Of a stretch of 5,761 nt of DNA, positions 1 to 5,761 are shown in pieces. The stretch is taken from assembly GCA_937921805.1 (NCBI GenBank), contig CAKZUS010000235.1:1-5761 (forward strand), written 5' to 3'. This DNA comes from an uncultured Granulosicoccaceae bacterium (GTDB taxonomy: Bacteria > Pseudomonadota > Gammaproteobacteria > JABXHR01). The position numbers and the translations under genes were made by a program. The number at the start of each line of letters is the position of its first letter. Within the stretch, counting starts at the first letter, position 1. Under the pieces are notes generated by a model, which saw only the letters and a list, made by a program, of their open reading frames with translations, was not told the DNA's origin and searched no databases.

Positions 1-753
1 ACAGCCTCGGTCATTGTGCGTGTGCAGGCTGACGCTGACATGCTCGCGGTAGTGCATTTGCTCAATAGTGGTCTCGATCATGTCGGCAAACACATTTGGC
101 GTGCTGACCTCGACCGTCGCGGGCAAATTGATAATCACTTGCTGTCCCAGATCGGGGCGCCACAGCTCGCAGACGGCGTTCACCACGTCAGCCGCGTAGT
201 CCAACTCGGTGGTGGTGTAGGACTCCGGAGAGTACTGAAATGTCCACTGCGTCTGCGGGTGCTTGGCGGCGTATTCCGCCACCCATGTCGCGCCTTGAAC
301 GGCAATGGCTTTTACGCCTTCTTGATCGAGCTTAAAGACTTTTTCGCGCTGCACCGTAGAAGTAGAGTTGTAGACGTGCACAATGGCGCGCGAAACGCCT
401 TCGAGGCTCTCGAAAGTGCGCGCAATCAGCGCCTCGCGGGCCTGGGTCAGCACTTGTACCGTCACATCATCGGGGATTAAATTCTCGTCGATCAGACGGC
501 GCACAAAATCATAGTCCGGCTGGCTCGCAGCAGGAAAACCGACCTCAATCTCTTTGAACCCAATCTCCACCAGCAGCATAAATAGACGTAGCTTTTGCTC
601 GACATTCATGGGCTTGATAAGCGCTTGATTCCCATCGCGTAGATCGACAGAGCACCAGCGCGGAGCGCGATCTAGGGTGCAATCTGGCCAGCGGCGTTGC
701 GGGCGAGAAATGGGGGCAAATGCCCGGTATTTATGGTGATCAAAGCGGTCCAT
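1..753 (-). CDS. leuA: 2-isopropylmalate synthase, long LeuA2-type (N-terminal part, cut by window edge)
   Basis: It catalyses the first committed step of leucine biosynthesis in the cytoplasm, condensing acetyl-CoA with 2-oxoisovalerate. Translation of the minus strand from the ATG at 753-751 is open for 251 codons to the window edge, so the C-terminal part of the catalytic barrel and the leucine-sensing regulatory domain are missing here. The family is about 550-560 residues long. Visible signatures are KYRAF near residue 8, the catalytic CSVDLRDGNQ (R39, D40), GFKEIEVGFPAASQ (65-78), VQVLTQAR (99-106), INLPATVEVSTPN (208-220) and the metal-binding HTHNDRG (H244, H246). The N-terminus has about the same length as Pseudomonas LeuA, which supports this start, although only a weak GGAA lies upstream. 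The frame stays open further upstream but shows no better start. The gene diverges from an Lrp-family regulator, which may control it (inference). Confidence 0.95.
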   Translation of the reverse strand, partial: MDRFDHHKYRAFAPISRPQRRWPDCTLDRAPRWCSVDLRDGNQALIKPMNVEQKLRLFMLLVEIGFKEIEVGFPAASQPDYDFVRRLIDENLIPDDVTVQVLTQAREALIARTFESLEGVSRAIVHVYNSTSTVQREKVFKLDQEGVKAIAVQGATWVAEYAAKHPQTQWTFQYSPESYTTTELDYAADVVNAVCELWRPDLGQQVIINLPATVEVSTPNVFADMIETTIEQMHYREHVSVSLHTHNDRGC

Positions 754-923
754 AAGGAGTTCCAGTATCCGTCCAATGTCAGTAGTGAGCACACGCGCTG
801 CAAGGGCGTGCAAGAAAGGCTCTATTATCCTGGCAAGGTGCACACCATGCAGGCGAATTAGGACAAAAAATAGAGAATTCCCGCTAATATCAAGCCATAT
901 TTAGCAAAAACTGCCATTATTTT
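754..923. promoter_or_regulatory. Divergent leuA / Lrp-family intergenic region
   Basis: These 170 bp separate the two divergent start codons and must carry both promoters. The half nearer the regulator (about 855-923) is clearly AT-rich compared with the surrounding genes, as expected for promoter and Lrp-type operator DNA. A candidate leuA promoter on the minus strand is TTGATA (893-888) followed after 15 bp by TATTTT (872-867); the spacer is short, so this is weak. On the plus strand, TAATAT (885-890) or CATATT (896-901) could be the -10 box of the regulator gene, but no good -35 box is seen. I found no leucine-rich leader peptide and no attenuator hairpin ahead of leuA. The assignments are by eye only. 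Confidence 0.5.
883..905. promoter_or_regulatory. Imperfect inverted repeat, candidate operator for the Lrp-family regulator
   Basis: GCTAA (883-887) and TTAGC (901-905) form a 5-bp inverted repeat separated by 13 AT-rich bases, ending 18 bp before the regulator's start codon. If one extra A is allowed, the arms extend through TAT/ATA. The spacing and AT-rich centre resemble dyad sites bound by Lrp/AsnC proteins, and such regulators often control themselves and the divergent gene. A 5-bp match can arise by chance, so the role as operator is inference. Confidence 0.25.
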
Positions 924-1409
924 ATGGAATCGAGTCAACTCGATGCGCTGGACATCAGAATTCTCTCGGCTTTGCAGAAACGTGGGGATTTGACGCATCA
1001 ACAGATTGCCGACCGCGTCGGCCTGTCGGCTTCGCCCGTCTCGCGGCGGATCCGCGCCATGGAGCGCTCGGGGGTGATTGTCGATCGGCCTACGCGCCTC
1101 GCTGCCGGGGCTTTGGGCCTAAAACTCACAGCGATTTTGATGATTCGCATGGACCGCCACGTCCCGGAGCGCTTCAATGAGTTTGAATCCACGGTGGCGA
1201 CGCTGCCAGAAGTCACCACCTGCTTTATGATCACTGGGCATGATTGCGATTATTTATTGCACATCGTTGTGCCCGATATGGCGGCCTACCAAAGCGTGCT
1301 TCTAGATCGCATTACACGTATTCAAGGCGTAGCGGGCGTGCACTCAAGCTTTGTGATGCGCACAGTCGTGGATACGACGGCTCTACCGCTGCAGTACTGC
1401 CTCGCCTAA
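924..1409 (+). CDS. Lrp/AsnC-family transcriptional regulator
   Basis: This is a 161-residue DNA-binding regulator of the feast/famine family, the usual size. The N-terminal winged helix-turn-helix spans about residues 6-55: LDIRILSALQKRG opens it, QQIADRVGLS is the first helix and turn, and SPVSRRIRAMERSG is the recognition helix. The C-terminal RAM effector-binding and oligomerisation domain spans about 68-155, with the hallmark ITGHDCDYLLHIVVPD at 103-118. Family members bind amino acids or related small molecules and act as dimers or higher oligomers. The ATG at 924 gives the standard N-terminus but has no recognisable Shine-Dalgarno sequence. Its divergent neighbour leuA suggests branched-chain amino acid control, while cobD-cobC follow 49 bp downstream on the same strand. 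The effector and targets cannot be read from the sequence, so no specific gene name is given. Confidence 0.93.
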   Translation: MESSQLDALDIRILSALQKRGDLTHQQIADRVGLSASPVSRRIRAMERSGVIVDRPTRLAAGALGLKLTAILMIRMDRHVPERFNEFESTVATLPEVTTCFMITGHDCDYLLHIVVPDMAAYQSVLLDRITRIQGVAGVHSSFVMRTVVDTTALPLQYCLA

Positions 1410-1449
1410 TACAGCCCCATGCTAGGCTTGCCGCTTTGGATCGCTGGGC

Positions 1450-1455
1450 GAGGGG
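1450..1455 (+). promoter_or_regulatory. Ribosome binding site deciding the GTG start of cobD
   Basis: GAGGGG lies only 3 bases before the GTG at 1459. This is closer than usual, but it is the only purine-rich element in the 49-bp gap after the regulator gene. An in-frame stop at 1423-1425 limits how far upstream translation could begin. The GTG start gives an N-terminus that matches CbiB/CobD proteins. Confidence 0.45.
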
Positions 1456-1458
1456 TTT

Positions 1459-2385
1459 GTGGGCTATTTTGAGTATGACTTAGCCGTCGCGTGTGCGCTG
1501 GCGCTGTTACTGGATCATTGGCTAGGGGAGCTTCCTAATTCGTGGCACCCTCTCGCTTGGTTTGGTCAAGCGGCGCAAGCACTCGAACAAAACCTCAATA
1601 AGCGCCTCAAACGCCGCTTATTGGTGTGGCGCGGAGCGCTTGCCTGGAGCCTAGCTGTGGGCTTGCCGGTGTTACTGCTAGCCCCGTTTGTGCTGTGGAG
1701 CGGCTTTTGGGGCGCCTGCGCAGTGTTGTATTTCACGCTGGGATTGCGCAGCTTGGGGCAGCATGCACAGGCGATTGCTGAGCCGCTTAAAGCGGGCAAC
1801 ATCAACGGCGCACGTTCGGCCTTGTCGATGATTGTCTCGCGCGATACGCGCAACCTGGATGCGCAGCAGATCAGCACCGCCTCGGTAGAGTCCAGCCTAG
1901 AGAATGGGGCCGATGCGGTGCTCAGCGCTTTGTTTTGGTTTGTCGTGGCCGGTCCACTGGGGGCTGTGGCGTATCGCTTGATCAACACCCTCGATGCCAT
2001 GTGGGGTTATCGCAGCGAGCGATTTGAGGCTTTTGGCAAGGTGGCAGCGCGCGCCGACGATGTGGCGAACTGGCTCCCAGCGCGCCTCACAGCCCTGAGC
2101 TATTGCCTGCTAGGAGGGCAGTGGCGCGCGGCGTTTAAGACCCTGCGGCATCAGCGTTGGTATAGCCCCAATGCGGGCTTGGTGATGGGCTGTGGGGCGG
2201 CGAGCTTAGAACTGCGCCTCGGCGGCGATGCGATATACGACGGTGTGCACAAGTCGCGGCCCGTTTTGGGCGCGGGGCGCCCCGCTAGCGCAGCTGATAT
2301 TTTGCGCGCTATTGCACTGGTCCAGCGCAGCGCGATCTTGTGGTGCCTGCTGCTGCTAGGAGCGAGCTTCGGCCAGAACTTTTGA
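1459..2385 (+). CDS. cobD: Adenosylcobinamide-phosphate synthase (CobD/CbiB), membrane protein
   Basis: It joins the adenosylcobyric acid propionate side chain to (R)-1-amino-2-propanol (phosphate) late in cobalamin biosynthesis, at the inner membrane. The 308-residue length is normal. Family motifs in order are LLDHWLGELPNSWHPLAWFG (17-36), SMIVSRDTRNL (123-133), ASVESSLENGADAV (141-154), INTLDAMWGY (175-184), ADDVANWLPARL (199-210), SPNAG (236-240) and LRLGGDAIY (252-260). Hydrophobic membrane segments are seen near 6-20, 60-95, 155-175 and 288-303. The start is a GTG. The gene follows the Lrp-family regulator by 49 bp with no terminator visible, and 22 bp separate it from cobC, so the three may be cotranscribed. 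There is no room directly upstream for a cobalamin riboswitch. Naming follows the Pseudomonas scheme; the Salmonella name is cbiB. Confidence 0.95.
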   Translation: MGYFEYDLAVACALALLLDHWLGELPNSWHPLAWFGQAAQALEQNLNKRLKRRLLVWRGALAWSLAVGLPVLLLAPFVLWSGFWGACAVLYFTLGLRSLGQHAQAIAEPLKAGNINGARSALSMIVSRDTRNLDAQQISTASVESSLENGADAVLSALFWFVVAGPLGAVAYRLINTLDAMWGYRSERFEAFGKVAARADDVANWLPARLTALSYCLLGGQWRAAFKTLRHQRWYSPNAGLVMGCGAASLELRLGGDAIYDGVHKSRPVLGAGRPASAADILRAIALVQRSAILWCLLLLGASFGQNF

Positions 2386-2407
2386 CTAAACTACGGATTA
2401 AACAACT

Positions 2408-3427
2408 ATGGCTGAGGCACACGGGGCACTGCGCCCACAAGAGCTGGCCGCCCTAGGGATAGACCCTGCGCAGGTGCTGGATTTTAGTAGCAACTGCCTC
2501 GTGCAAGCTCCCGCATCGGTACTGGCGGCGGCCCGTGCTGCGCCCTTGGAGTCCTATCCCGATCCCGACTGCAGTGCTTTGCGCGCGCGCATCAGCGCAC
2601 TGTGGGGGCAAGATAGTGTCGTGGTGGGCAACGGTGCTGCGGCACTGCTCTGGGCCTGCGTCAGTGCCTATAGTCGCGAGGGGGAGCTGGTGCTCTGCCA
2701 TCGGCACAGCTTTGGTGAATACGCCAATGCCGCGCTGACTCAGCGCCGGCGCGTATATTGTGTGCAGCAAGCCATTGCCGAGCGCAGCCTAGAGCCGATG
2801 TACGAGGCACTCCAGCGCCGCCCGGCCTTGGTCTTTATATGCCAGCCGAATAACCCCAGCGGGCGGCTATGGCCAGAACAACCACTGCGCGAGCTCATCG
2901 CGCAAGCGCGGCGCCAGGGGAGCACTGTCGTCGTCGATCATGCTTATCGGGTGTTTGCATGCCCGCAGCAGCGCTTTGCCCACTATGACGGGGCGATCAA
3001 TGTGTATTCGATGACCAAAGACTTTGCCGTGGCGGGTTTGCGGCTGGGCTTTGCTCTGGGCGACACGGATTTGGGGCGCTTTCTCCCGCCGTGGAGTGCA
3101 TCGAGTGCGGCGCAGGCGGCTGGGGTGGCGGCGCTGAGCGACACCGTGCTCGGCGCACTGGAACAACGCATTCTCATCGCCAAAGCGCAGCAAGCGCAGC
3201 TCTGGCAGAGCCTGCGCGCTAATGGACATGACTGCCTCGACAGCGATACGCATTTTGGGCTGATTCGCGTCGGCGATGCCGATGGGCTGCGCGCGCGCTT
3301 ACTGCGCGAGCACGCGATTCAAGTGCGCAGCGCTCGTTCCTTCGGCCTGCCTGACTACATCAGAGTGTGTACGCGCGCCGGAGACGACGCGCGTTTAGTC
3401 GCAGCATTAGGGCGGCGAGAGACCTAG
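2408..3427 (+). CDS. cobC: Threonine-phosphate decarboxylase-like PLP enzyme (CobC; Salmonella CobD)
   Basis: This is a fold-type I PLP enzyme of the aminotransferase class I/II family, 339 residues. In cobalamin synthesis the homologue decarboxylates L-threonine O-3-phosphate to (R)-1-amino-2-propanol phosphate, the linker used by the enzyme encoded just upstream. Visible features are LDFSSN (23-28), YPDPD (51-55), a GNGAAALLW cofactor-phosphate segment, QPNNPSG (146-152), the PLP-pyridine aspartate D177 in DHAY, the Schiff-base lysine K204 in YSMTKDFAVAGLRLGF, and the likely carboxylate-binding R319 near the C-terminus. The E of the usual DEAY/F motif is H178, and the N-terminal HGG of many homologues is HGA. 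Histidinol-phosphate aminotransferase is the nearest alternative, but the cobD neighbour and the LDFS N-terminus favour CobC. The ribosome binding site is weak (GGAT about 12 bp before the ATG). Confidence 0.88.
   Translation: MAEAHGALRPQELAALGIDPAQVLDFSSNCLVQAPASVLAAARAAPLESYPDPDCSALRARISALWGQDSVVVGNGAAALLWACVSAYSREGELVLCHRHSFGEYANAALTQRRRVYCVQQAIAERSLEPMYEALQRRPALVFICQPNNPSGRLWPEQPLRELIAQARRQGSTVVVDHAYRVFACPQQRFAHYDGAINVYSMTKDFAVAGLRLGFALGDTDLGRFLPPWSASSAAQAAGVAALSDTVLGALEQRILIAKAQQAQLWQSLRANGHDCLDSDTHFGLIRVGDADGLRARLLREHAIQVRSARSFGLPDYIRVCTRAGDDARLVAALGRRET
3371..3394 (+). terminator. Possible stem-loop terminator inside the 3' end of cobC
   Basis: ACGCGCG (3371-3377) and CGCGCGT (3388-3394) are perfect 7-bp complementary arms around a 10-base loop. 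Two more T's follow the stem, giving a short TTT run. It lies about 30 bp before the cobC stop codon, where the convergent marC-family gene leaves only 8 bp of intergenic DNA. The T tract is short for a strong intrinsic terminator, and the arms are simple CG alternation common in this genome's codons, so the call is weak. On the opposite strand no T tract follows. Confidence 0.25.
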
Positions 3428-3435
3428 AGGCACAG

Positions 3436-4044
3436 CTAGAGACGAGCGGGCAGAGAAGAGAGATAATCGGTCACGCCGTTGAGCAGCATCTGCACCGCCA
3501 TCATGATCAACAGCATTCCCATCAGCCGCTCCACTGCCCGCAGCCCTCGGTCACCGAGAAACTGCACATAAGCCGGAGAGGTTATCAGGATAAGCGCCGT
3601 CAGGCCCCAGGCGGCCAGCAGCGCCAGCATGCCGCTAATCACTTGGGCTTCGTTGCTGCCCACGAGCATCACTATGGCTATAGCCGACGGTCCGGCGATC
3701 ATGGGGATGGCGAGGGGAACAATCATGGGGTCATCAAAGTCTTCGCCATCGCTCTGGGTACCGCGCCCCGGAAACACCATGCGCAAGGCGATAATGAAAA
3801 GAATGATGCCGCCACTGAGATTCAGGGCCGAGCTACTCAAGCCCAGCGCCGCCAGCGCGCGCTGTCCAAGCCACAGAAACCCCAGTAGAATCAGCAAAGC
3901 AATCAGCATCTCGCGGGCGATAACGCGGGCGCGACGCTGCGGAGGGAGGCTTTTGAGCAGGCTATTGAACAGCGGGACATTCCCAAAAGGATCGAGAACA
4001 AAAAATAACGTGGCAAAAGTGCTCCAAAACACGGCATCAAGCAT
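3436..4044 (-). CDS. MarC/UPF0056-family inner membrane protein, YhgN-like
   Basis: This is a 202-residue integral membrane protein, the usual family size, whose transport or other activity is not established. Six hydrophobic segments are visible near residues 5-27, 45-67, 73-91, 110-130, 136-158 and 174-195. Family signatures are LDPFGNVPLF (17-26), ARVIAREMLIALLILLGFL (39-57), LSGGIILFIIALRMVFP (76-92), VPLAIPMIAGPSAIA (109-123) and ERLMGMLLIMMAVQMLLNG (172-190). These resemble E. coli YhgN more than MarC itself. The frame extends upstream to 4185, but that would overlap the divergent nuclease gene by over 100 bp and add a non-family hydrophilic stretch, so the ATG at 4044 is chosen. The stop lies 8 bp from that of cobC (convergent). 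Only a weak GGA precedes the start. Confidence 0.94.
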   Translation of the reverse strand: MLDAVFWSTFATLFFVLDPFGNVPLFNSLLKSLPPQRRARVIAREMLIALLILLGFLWLGQRALAALGLSSSALNLSGGIILFIIALRMVFPGRGTQSDGEDFDDPMIVPLAIPMIAGPSAIAIVMLVGSNEAQVISGMLALLAAWGLTALILITSPAYVQFLGDRGLRAVERLMGMLLIMMAVQMLLNGVTDYLSSLPARL

Positions 4045-4071
4045 GGCTCTAGTCCAACAAATAGTGCCCCT
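4045..4071. promoter_or_regulatory. 27-bp divergent gap between the MarC-family and FAN1 genes
   Basis: The two start codons face away from each other across 27 bp, which is too short for two separate full promoters. At least part of each promoter must lie within the opposite gene's 5' coding sequence, or one gene must lack its own promoter. I see no convincing -35/-10 pair and no clear Shine-Dalgarno sequence on the plus strand ahead of the ATG at 4072. A GTG at 4064 is out of frame with the nuclease. Confidence 0.4.
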
Positions 4072-5700
4072 ATGGTAGAGCAAACGCCCCTGCCTGCGCG
4101 CTACTACCGCGACAATTTTGTTGTATTGGTACAGAGTGTATCGCAACGCTATCTCGATCTTTTTGATGACACCGAACAAGCGCATATCCAGGCGCTGCTG
4201 GCGCTAGACCAAGACGCTCAGTGTCTGTTAGTACGCCTGCTCACGCGCGTGGGGCCGTGGGTGCGCTCAGATCAACTGAATTACCCCGAGATTCTTGATC
4301 TAGAACTCTCTATTGCGCGGCTAGAAGCCCAGGGCTGGATCAGCACCCGTCCTGAGCTTGACGTCTTGTCGCTCTCGCGATTGCTGCGCAAAGCCGAGCT
4401 GCAGGCGCTGTGGCCAGCACTGCCCAAAGCCGAGCGCAAAGCCCAGTGGCAGCAGCGTTTATACGAACAGTACACCGATGCGCAGCGCCCGCTACAGCAA
4501 TGGTGGCCCAAGGCGCCCATGCGTTTGCTCAGTATTGAGCGCTACGCCTTATTGCATCGCTTGCAAGTGCTGTTCTTTGCGAGTAATCGTCCCGATTTAT
4601 CGCAGTTTGTCATCGTCGCCTTGGGGCATCAGCGCTTCGAGTCGTATCCCCTGCATCCGCAGTATCGCGCCTATGCAAACCGACACGAACTCGAGTGGCA
4701 TATTCAACGCGGCGTCTTGCGCGAGGCGTTGGCACAGGCGTCGCTAGAGGACACGGCCACCGACGCAGAAGTCAGAGCGCAATTACTGGCAAGACAGAGA
4801 GAAGTACCGTCTCAGGCCAGCACAGGCTTGTGGCTGGCTCTGGCTGAGCGCGCCGCCAAGCGCCAAGACTGGCGCCGCGCTCTGTCGGCGTATCGGCGCG
4901 TTGCCACGCCTCCTGGCCCTGAGCGCGTGGTGCGCACGCTGGGGCGACTTGGCCGCTGGCGTTTTGCCGAGCGGGCCATGAACGCCATCATTCCCCAGAC
5001 GGATACCGAACGCAATGCCCTAGAGCGCTTCCGCGCCAGTATTCACAAAGCATTAGACAAACCCACACCAAAGCGCTCTCGCTTTTGGGCGCAGTCTTTC
5101 ACGCTGTGTTTGCCCGATGATGGCGAGCGTGTCGAGCGTCAAGTGCAGCGACATCTGCGCAATGCTGGCTGGCAGTCTCTCTGGTGCGAAAACGCCTTGT
5201 TGAGCGCGATCTTCGGGTTGATGTATTGGGAGGTGATTTTCGCTGATGTGCCGTATGCCTTTGATCATGCCTTTCAACGCGGACCACGCGATCAATATCA
5301 TCCTCAGTTTTGGGCGCGCCGAGCGGCCTTGCGTGCGCAATGCGAAGCACAGTGGCAGGCTCGTGCATCTTGGGCCTGCGAGCTGCAGCGGCGTTACGAG
5401 GCCAAGGCGGGGGTGCAAAACCGCTGGTTCCATGCCGAACGGGTGCCTTGGTCCGCCATTGCTGCTTTGTTAGCGAGAATGGACAAGCCCGTTCTGTGGG
5501 CCTTGCTCCAGCGCCTAGCCAGTGATCTGCGCCACTATCGCAGCGGCCTGCCGGATCTCTTTGCCTGGCGTGAGCAGCAATATCGGTTTATCGAGGTCAA
5601 AGGACCAGGGGATCGACTGCAAGAGAGCCAAACCGCCTGGCTCGCCTATTTTGCAGCGCAAGACGTGCACTATGATGTGGCAATTGTGACTCGGCCTTGA
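4072..5700 (+). CDS. fan1: FAN1-type structure-specific nuclease with VRR-NUC domain
   Basis: This is a complete 542-residue homologue of Fanconi-associated nuclease 1; the Pseudomonas FAN1 is of similar size. The family cuts flapped and branched DNA and helps unhook interstrand crosslinks. The N-terminal part (about 8-95) has the FAN1 DNA-binding pattern YYRDNF, LALDQDAQCLLVRLLTRVGP and RSDQLNYPEI. The middle (about 245-340) is alpha-helical and TPR-like, with ALAERAAKRQDWRRALSAYR and a second similar unit, GRLGRWRFAERAMNA. The C-terminal nuclease keeps all expected acidic residues: E373 in CENALLSAIFGLMYW (likely matching human E834), then D495 in GLPDLFAW and E508/K510 in FIEVKGPGDRLQESQ. 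The protein therefore looks catalytically intact. It diverges from the MarC-family gene by 27 bp, and its TGA overlaps the TTG start of the next gene. Arginine, tryptophan and glutamine are abundant. The family call is firm; the crosslink-repair role here is inferred from homologues. Confidence 0.93.
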   Translation: MVEQTPLPARYYRDNFVVLVQSVSQRYLDLFDDTEQAHIQALLALDQDAQCLLVRLLTRVGPWVRSDQLNYPEILDLELSIARLEAQGWISTRPELDVLSLSRLLRKAELQALWPALPKAERKAQWQQRLYEQYTDAQRPLQQWWPKAPMRLLSIERYALLHRLQVLFFASNRPDLSQFVIVALGHQRFESYPLHPQYRAYANRHELEWHIQRGVLREALAQASLEDTATDAEVRAQLLARQREVPSQASTGLWLALAERAAKRQDWRRALSAYRRVATPPGPERVVRTLGRLGRWRFAERAMNAIIPQTDTERNALERFRASIHKALDKPTPKRSRFWAQSFTLCLPDDGERVERQVQRHLRNAGWQSLWCENALLSAIFGLMYWEVIFADVPYAFDHAFQRGPRDQYHPQFWARRAALRAQCEAQWQARASWACELQRRYEAKAGVQNRWFHAERVPWSAIAALLARMDKPVLWALLQRLASDLRHYRSGLPDLFAWREQQYRFIEVKGPGDRLQESQTAWLAYFAAQDVHYDVAIVTRP

Positions 5701-5761
5701 AAATATCGATCTCGGTGCGCCAGTTGGTGCAATGGGCGCATGCACCGCCCGCATCGTCAGG
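5697..5761 (+). CDS. Start of a downstream gene, possibly a DinG/Rad3-like helicase (cut by window edge)
   Basis: A TTG at 5697-5699 overlaps the nuclease TGA (TTGA), and the frame stays open for 21 codons to the window edge, beginning (M)KISISVRQLVQWAH. A GTG at 5715 is an alternative start. The ISVRQLVQW segment resembles, from memory, the N-terminus of the ATP-dependent DinG/XPD-type helicases that sit next to VRR-NUC nucleases in Pseudomonas. No helicase motif falls inside the window, so the product is inferred from this short segment and from position. The four-base overlap would couple its translation to the nuclease. Twenty-one codons without a stop is weak evidence alone in G+C-rich DNA. 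Confidence 0.5.
   Translation, partial: MKISISVRQLVQWAHAPPASS

Noticed and set aside
16..480. Open frame of 154 codons on the plus strand at the left end
   Set aside because: It lies wholly opposite leuA, whose minus-strand translation has clear catalytic motifs. The plus-strand product shows no recognisable family or composition of a real protein.
754..840. Leucine leader peptide or attenuator ahead of leuA
   Set aside because: The minus strand shows only a short ATG frame of 7 codons with a single leucine codon, and no terminator hairpin before the leuA start.
1410..1458. Possible terminator between the regulator and cobD (AGCC 1413-1416, GGCT 1425-1428)
   Set aside because: The arms are only 4 bp and no T tract follows.
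924..1458. Cobalamin riboswitch for cobD
   Set aside because: The gap ahead of cobD is 49 bp. I recognised no B12-box-like element in it, and the region further upstream is coding sequence of the regulator.
3367..3888. Open frame of 173 codons on the plus strand
   Set aside because: It overlaps the end of cobC and runs antisense to the MarC-family gene. Its histidine- and glutamine-rich product is what antisense reading of a membrane protein gives.
4045..4185. 47-residue N-terminal extension of the MarC-family protein
   Set aside because: It would run antisense through the start of the nuclease gene and does not look like the family. The start at 4044 begins directly before the first membrane segment, as in homologues.
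1..5761. Mobile elements, defence islands, CRISPR repeats, tRNA or rRNA genes
   Set aside because: No terminal inverted repeats, transposase or integrase signatures, spaced direct repeats or RNA-gene sequences were seen. The VRR-NUC protein is a full-length FAN1 with its own N-terminal domain, not a phage-type stand-alone VRR-NUC.

Overview
This window looks like ordinary chromosome from a gammaproteobacterium of moderately high G+C. The evidence is the long Pseudomonas-type LeuA, the cobD-cobC gene order, a YhgN-type MarC protein, and a bacterial FAN1 nuclease. I see no insertion sequence, integrase, tRNA, rRNA, CRISPR array or plasmid function. The order or genus cannot be fixed from the sequence alone.

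Layout. The left end (1-753, minus strand) holds the first 251 codons of 2-isopropylmalate synthase (leuA), which is cut by the window edge. A 170-bp AT-rich divergent intergenic region (754-923) separates it from an Lrp/AsnC-family regulator (924-1409, plus strand). After 49 bp come cobD (cbiB) and cobC on the same strand (1459-3427). These encode two late cobalamin-assembly enzymes: CobC makes the aminopropanol phosphate linker and CobD/CbiB attaches it to the corrin ring. Converging on cobC, with only 8 bp between the stop codons, is a six-helix MarC/UPF0056 membrane protein (3436-4044, minus strand). Diverging from that gene across only 27 bp is a complete FAN1-type VRR-NUC nuclease (4072-5700, plus strand). 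Its last bases overlap the apparent TTG start of another gene that runs off the right edge. From its first residues and position, that gene is probably a DinG/Rad3-like helicase.

How they fit together. leuA and the Lrp-family gene form a plausible amino-acid-responsive divergent pair. The regulator gene, cobD and cobC could be one transcription unit, since no terminator is visible between them and there is no room for a cobalamin riboswitch just ahead of cobD. The FAN1 gene and the following partial gene form a second, DNA-repair unit with translational coupling.

Nothing here is clearly an undescribed system. The points most worth a second look are the FAN1-helicase overlap, the Lrp-cobalamin adjacency, and the very tight intergenic spacings that force regulatory signals into coding sequence.
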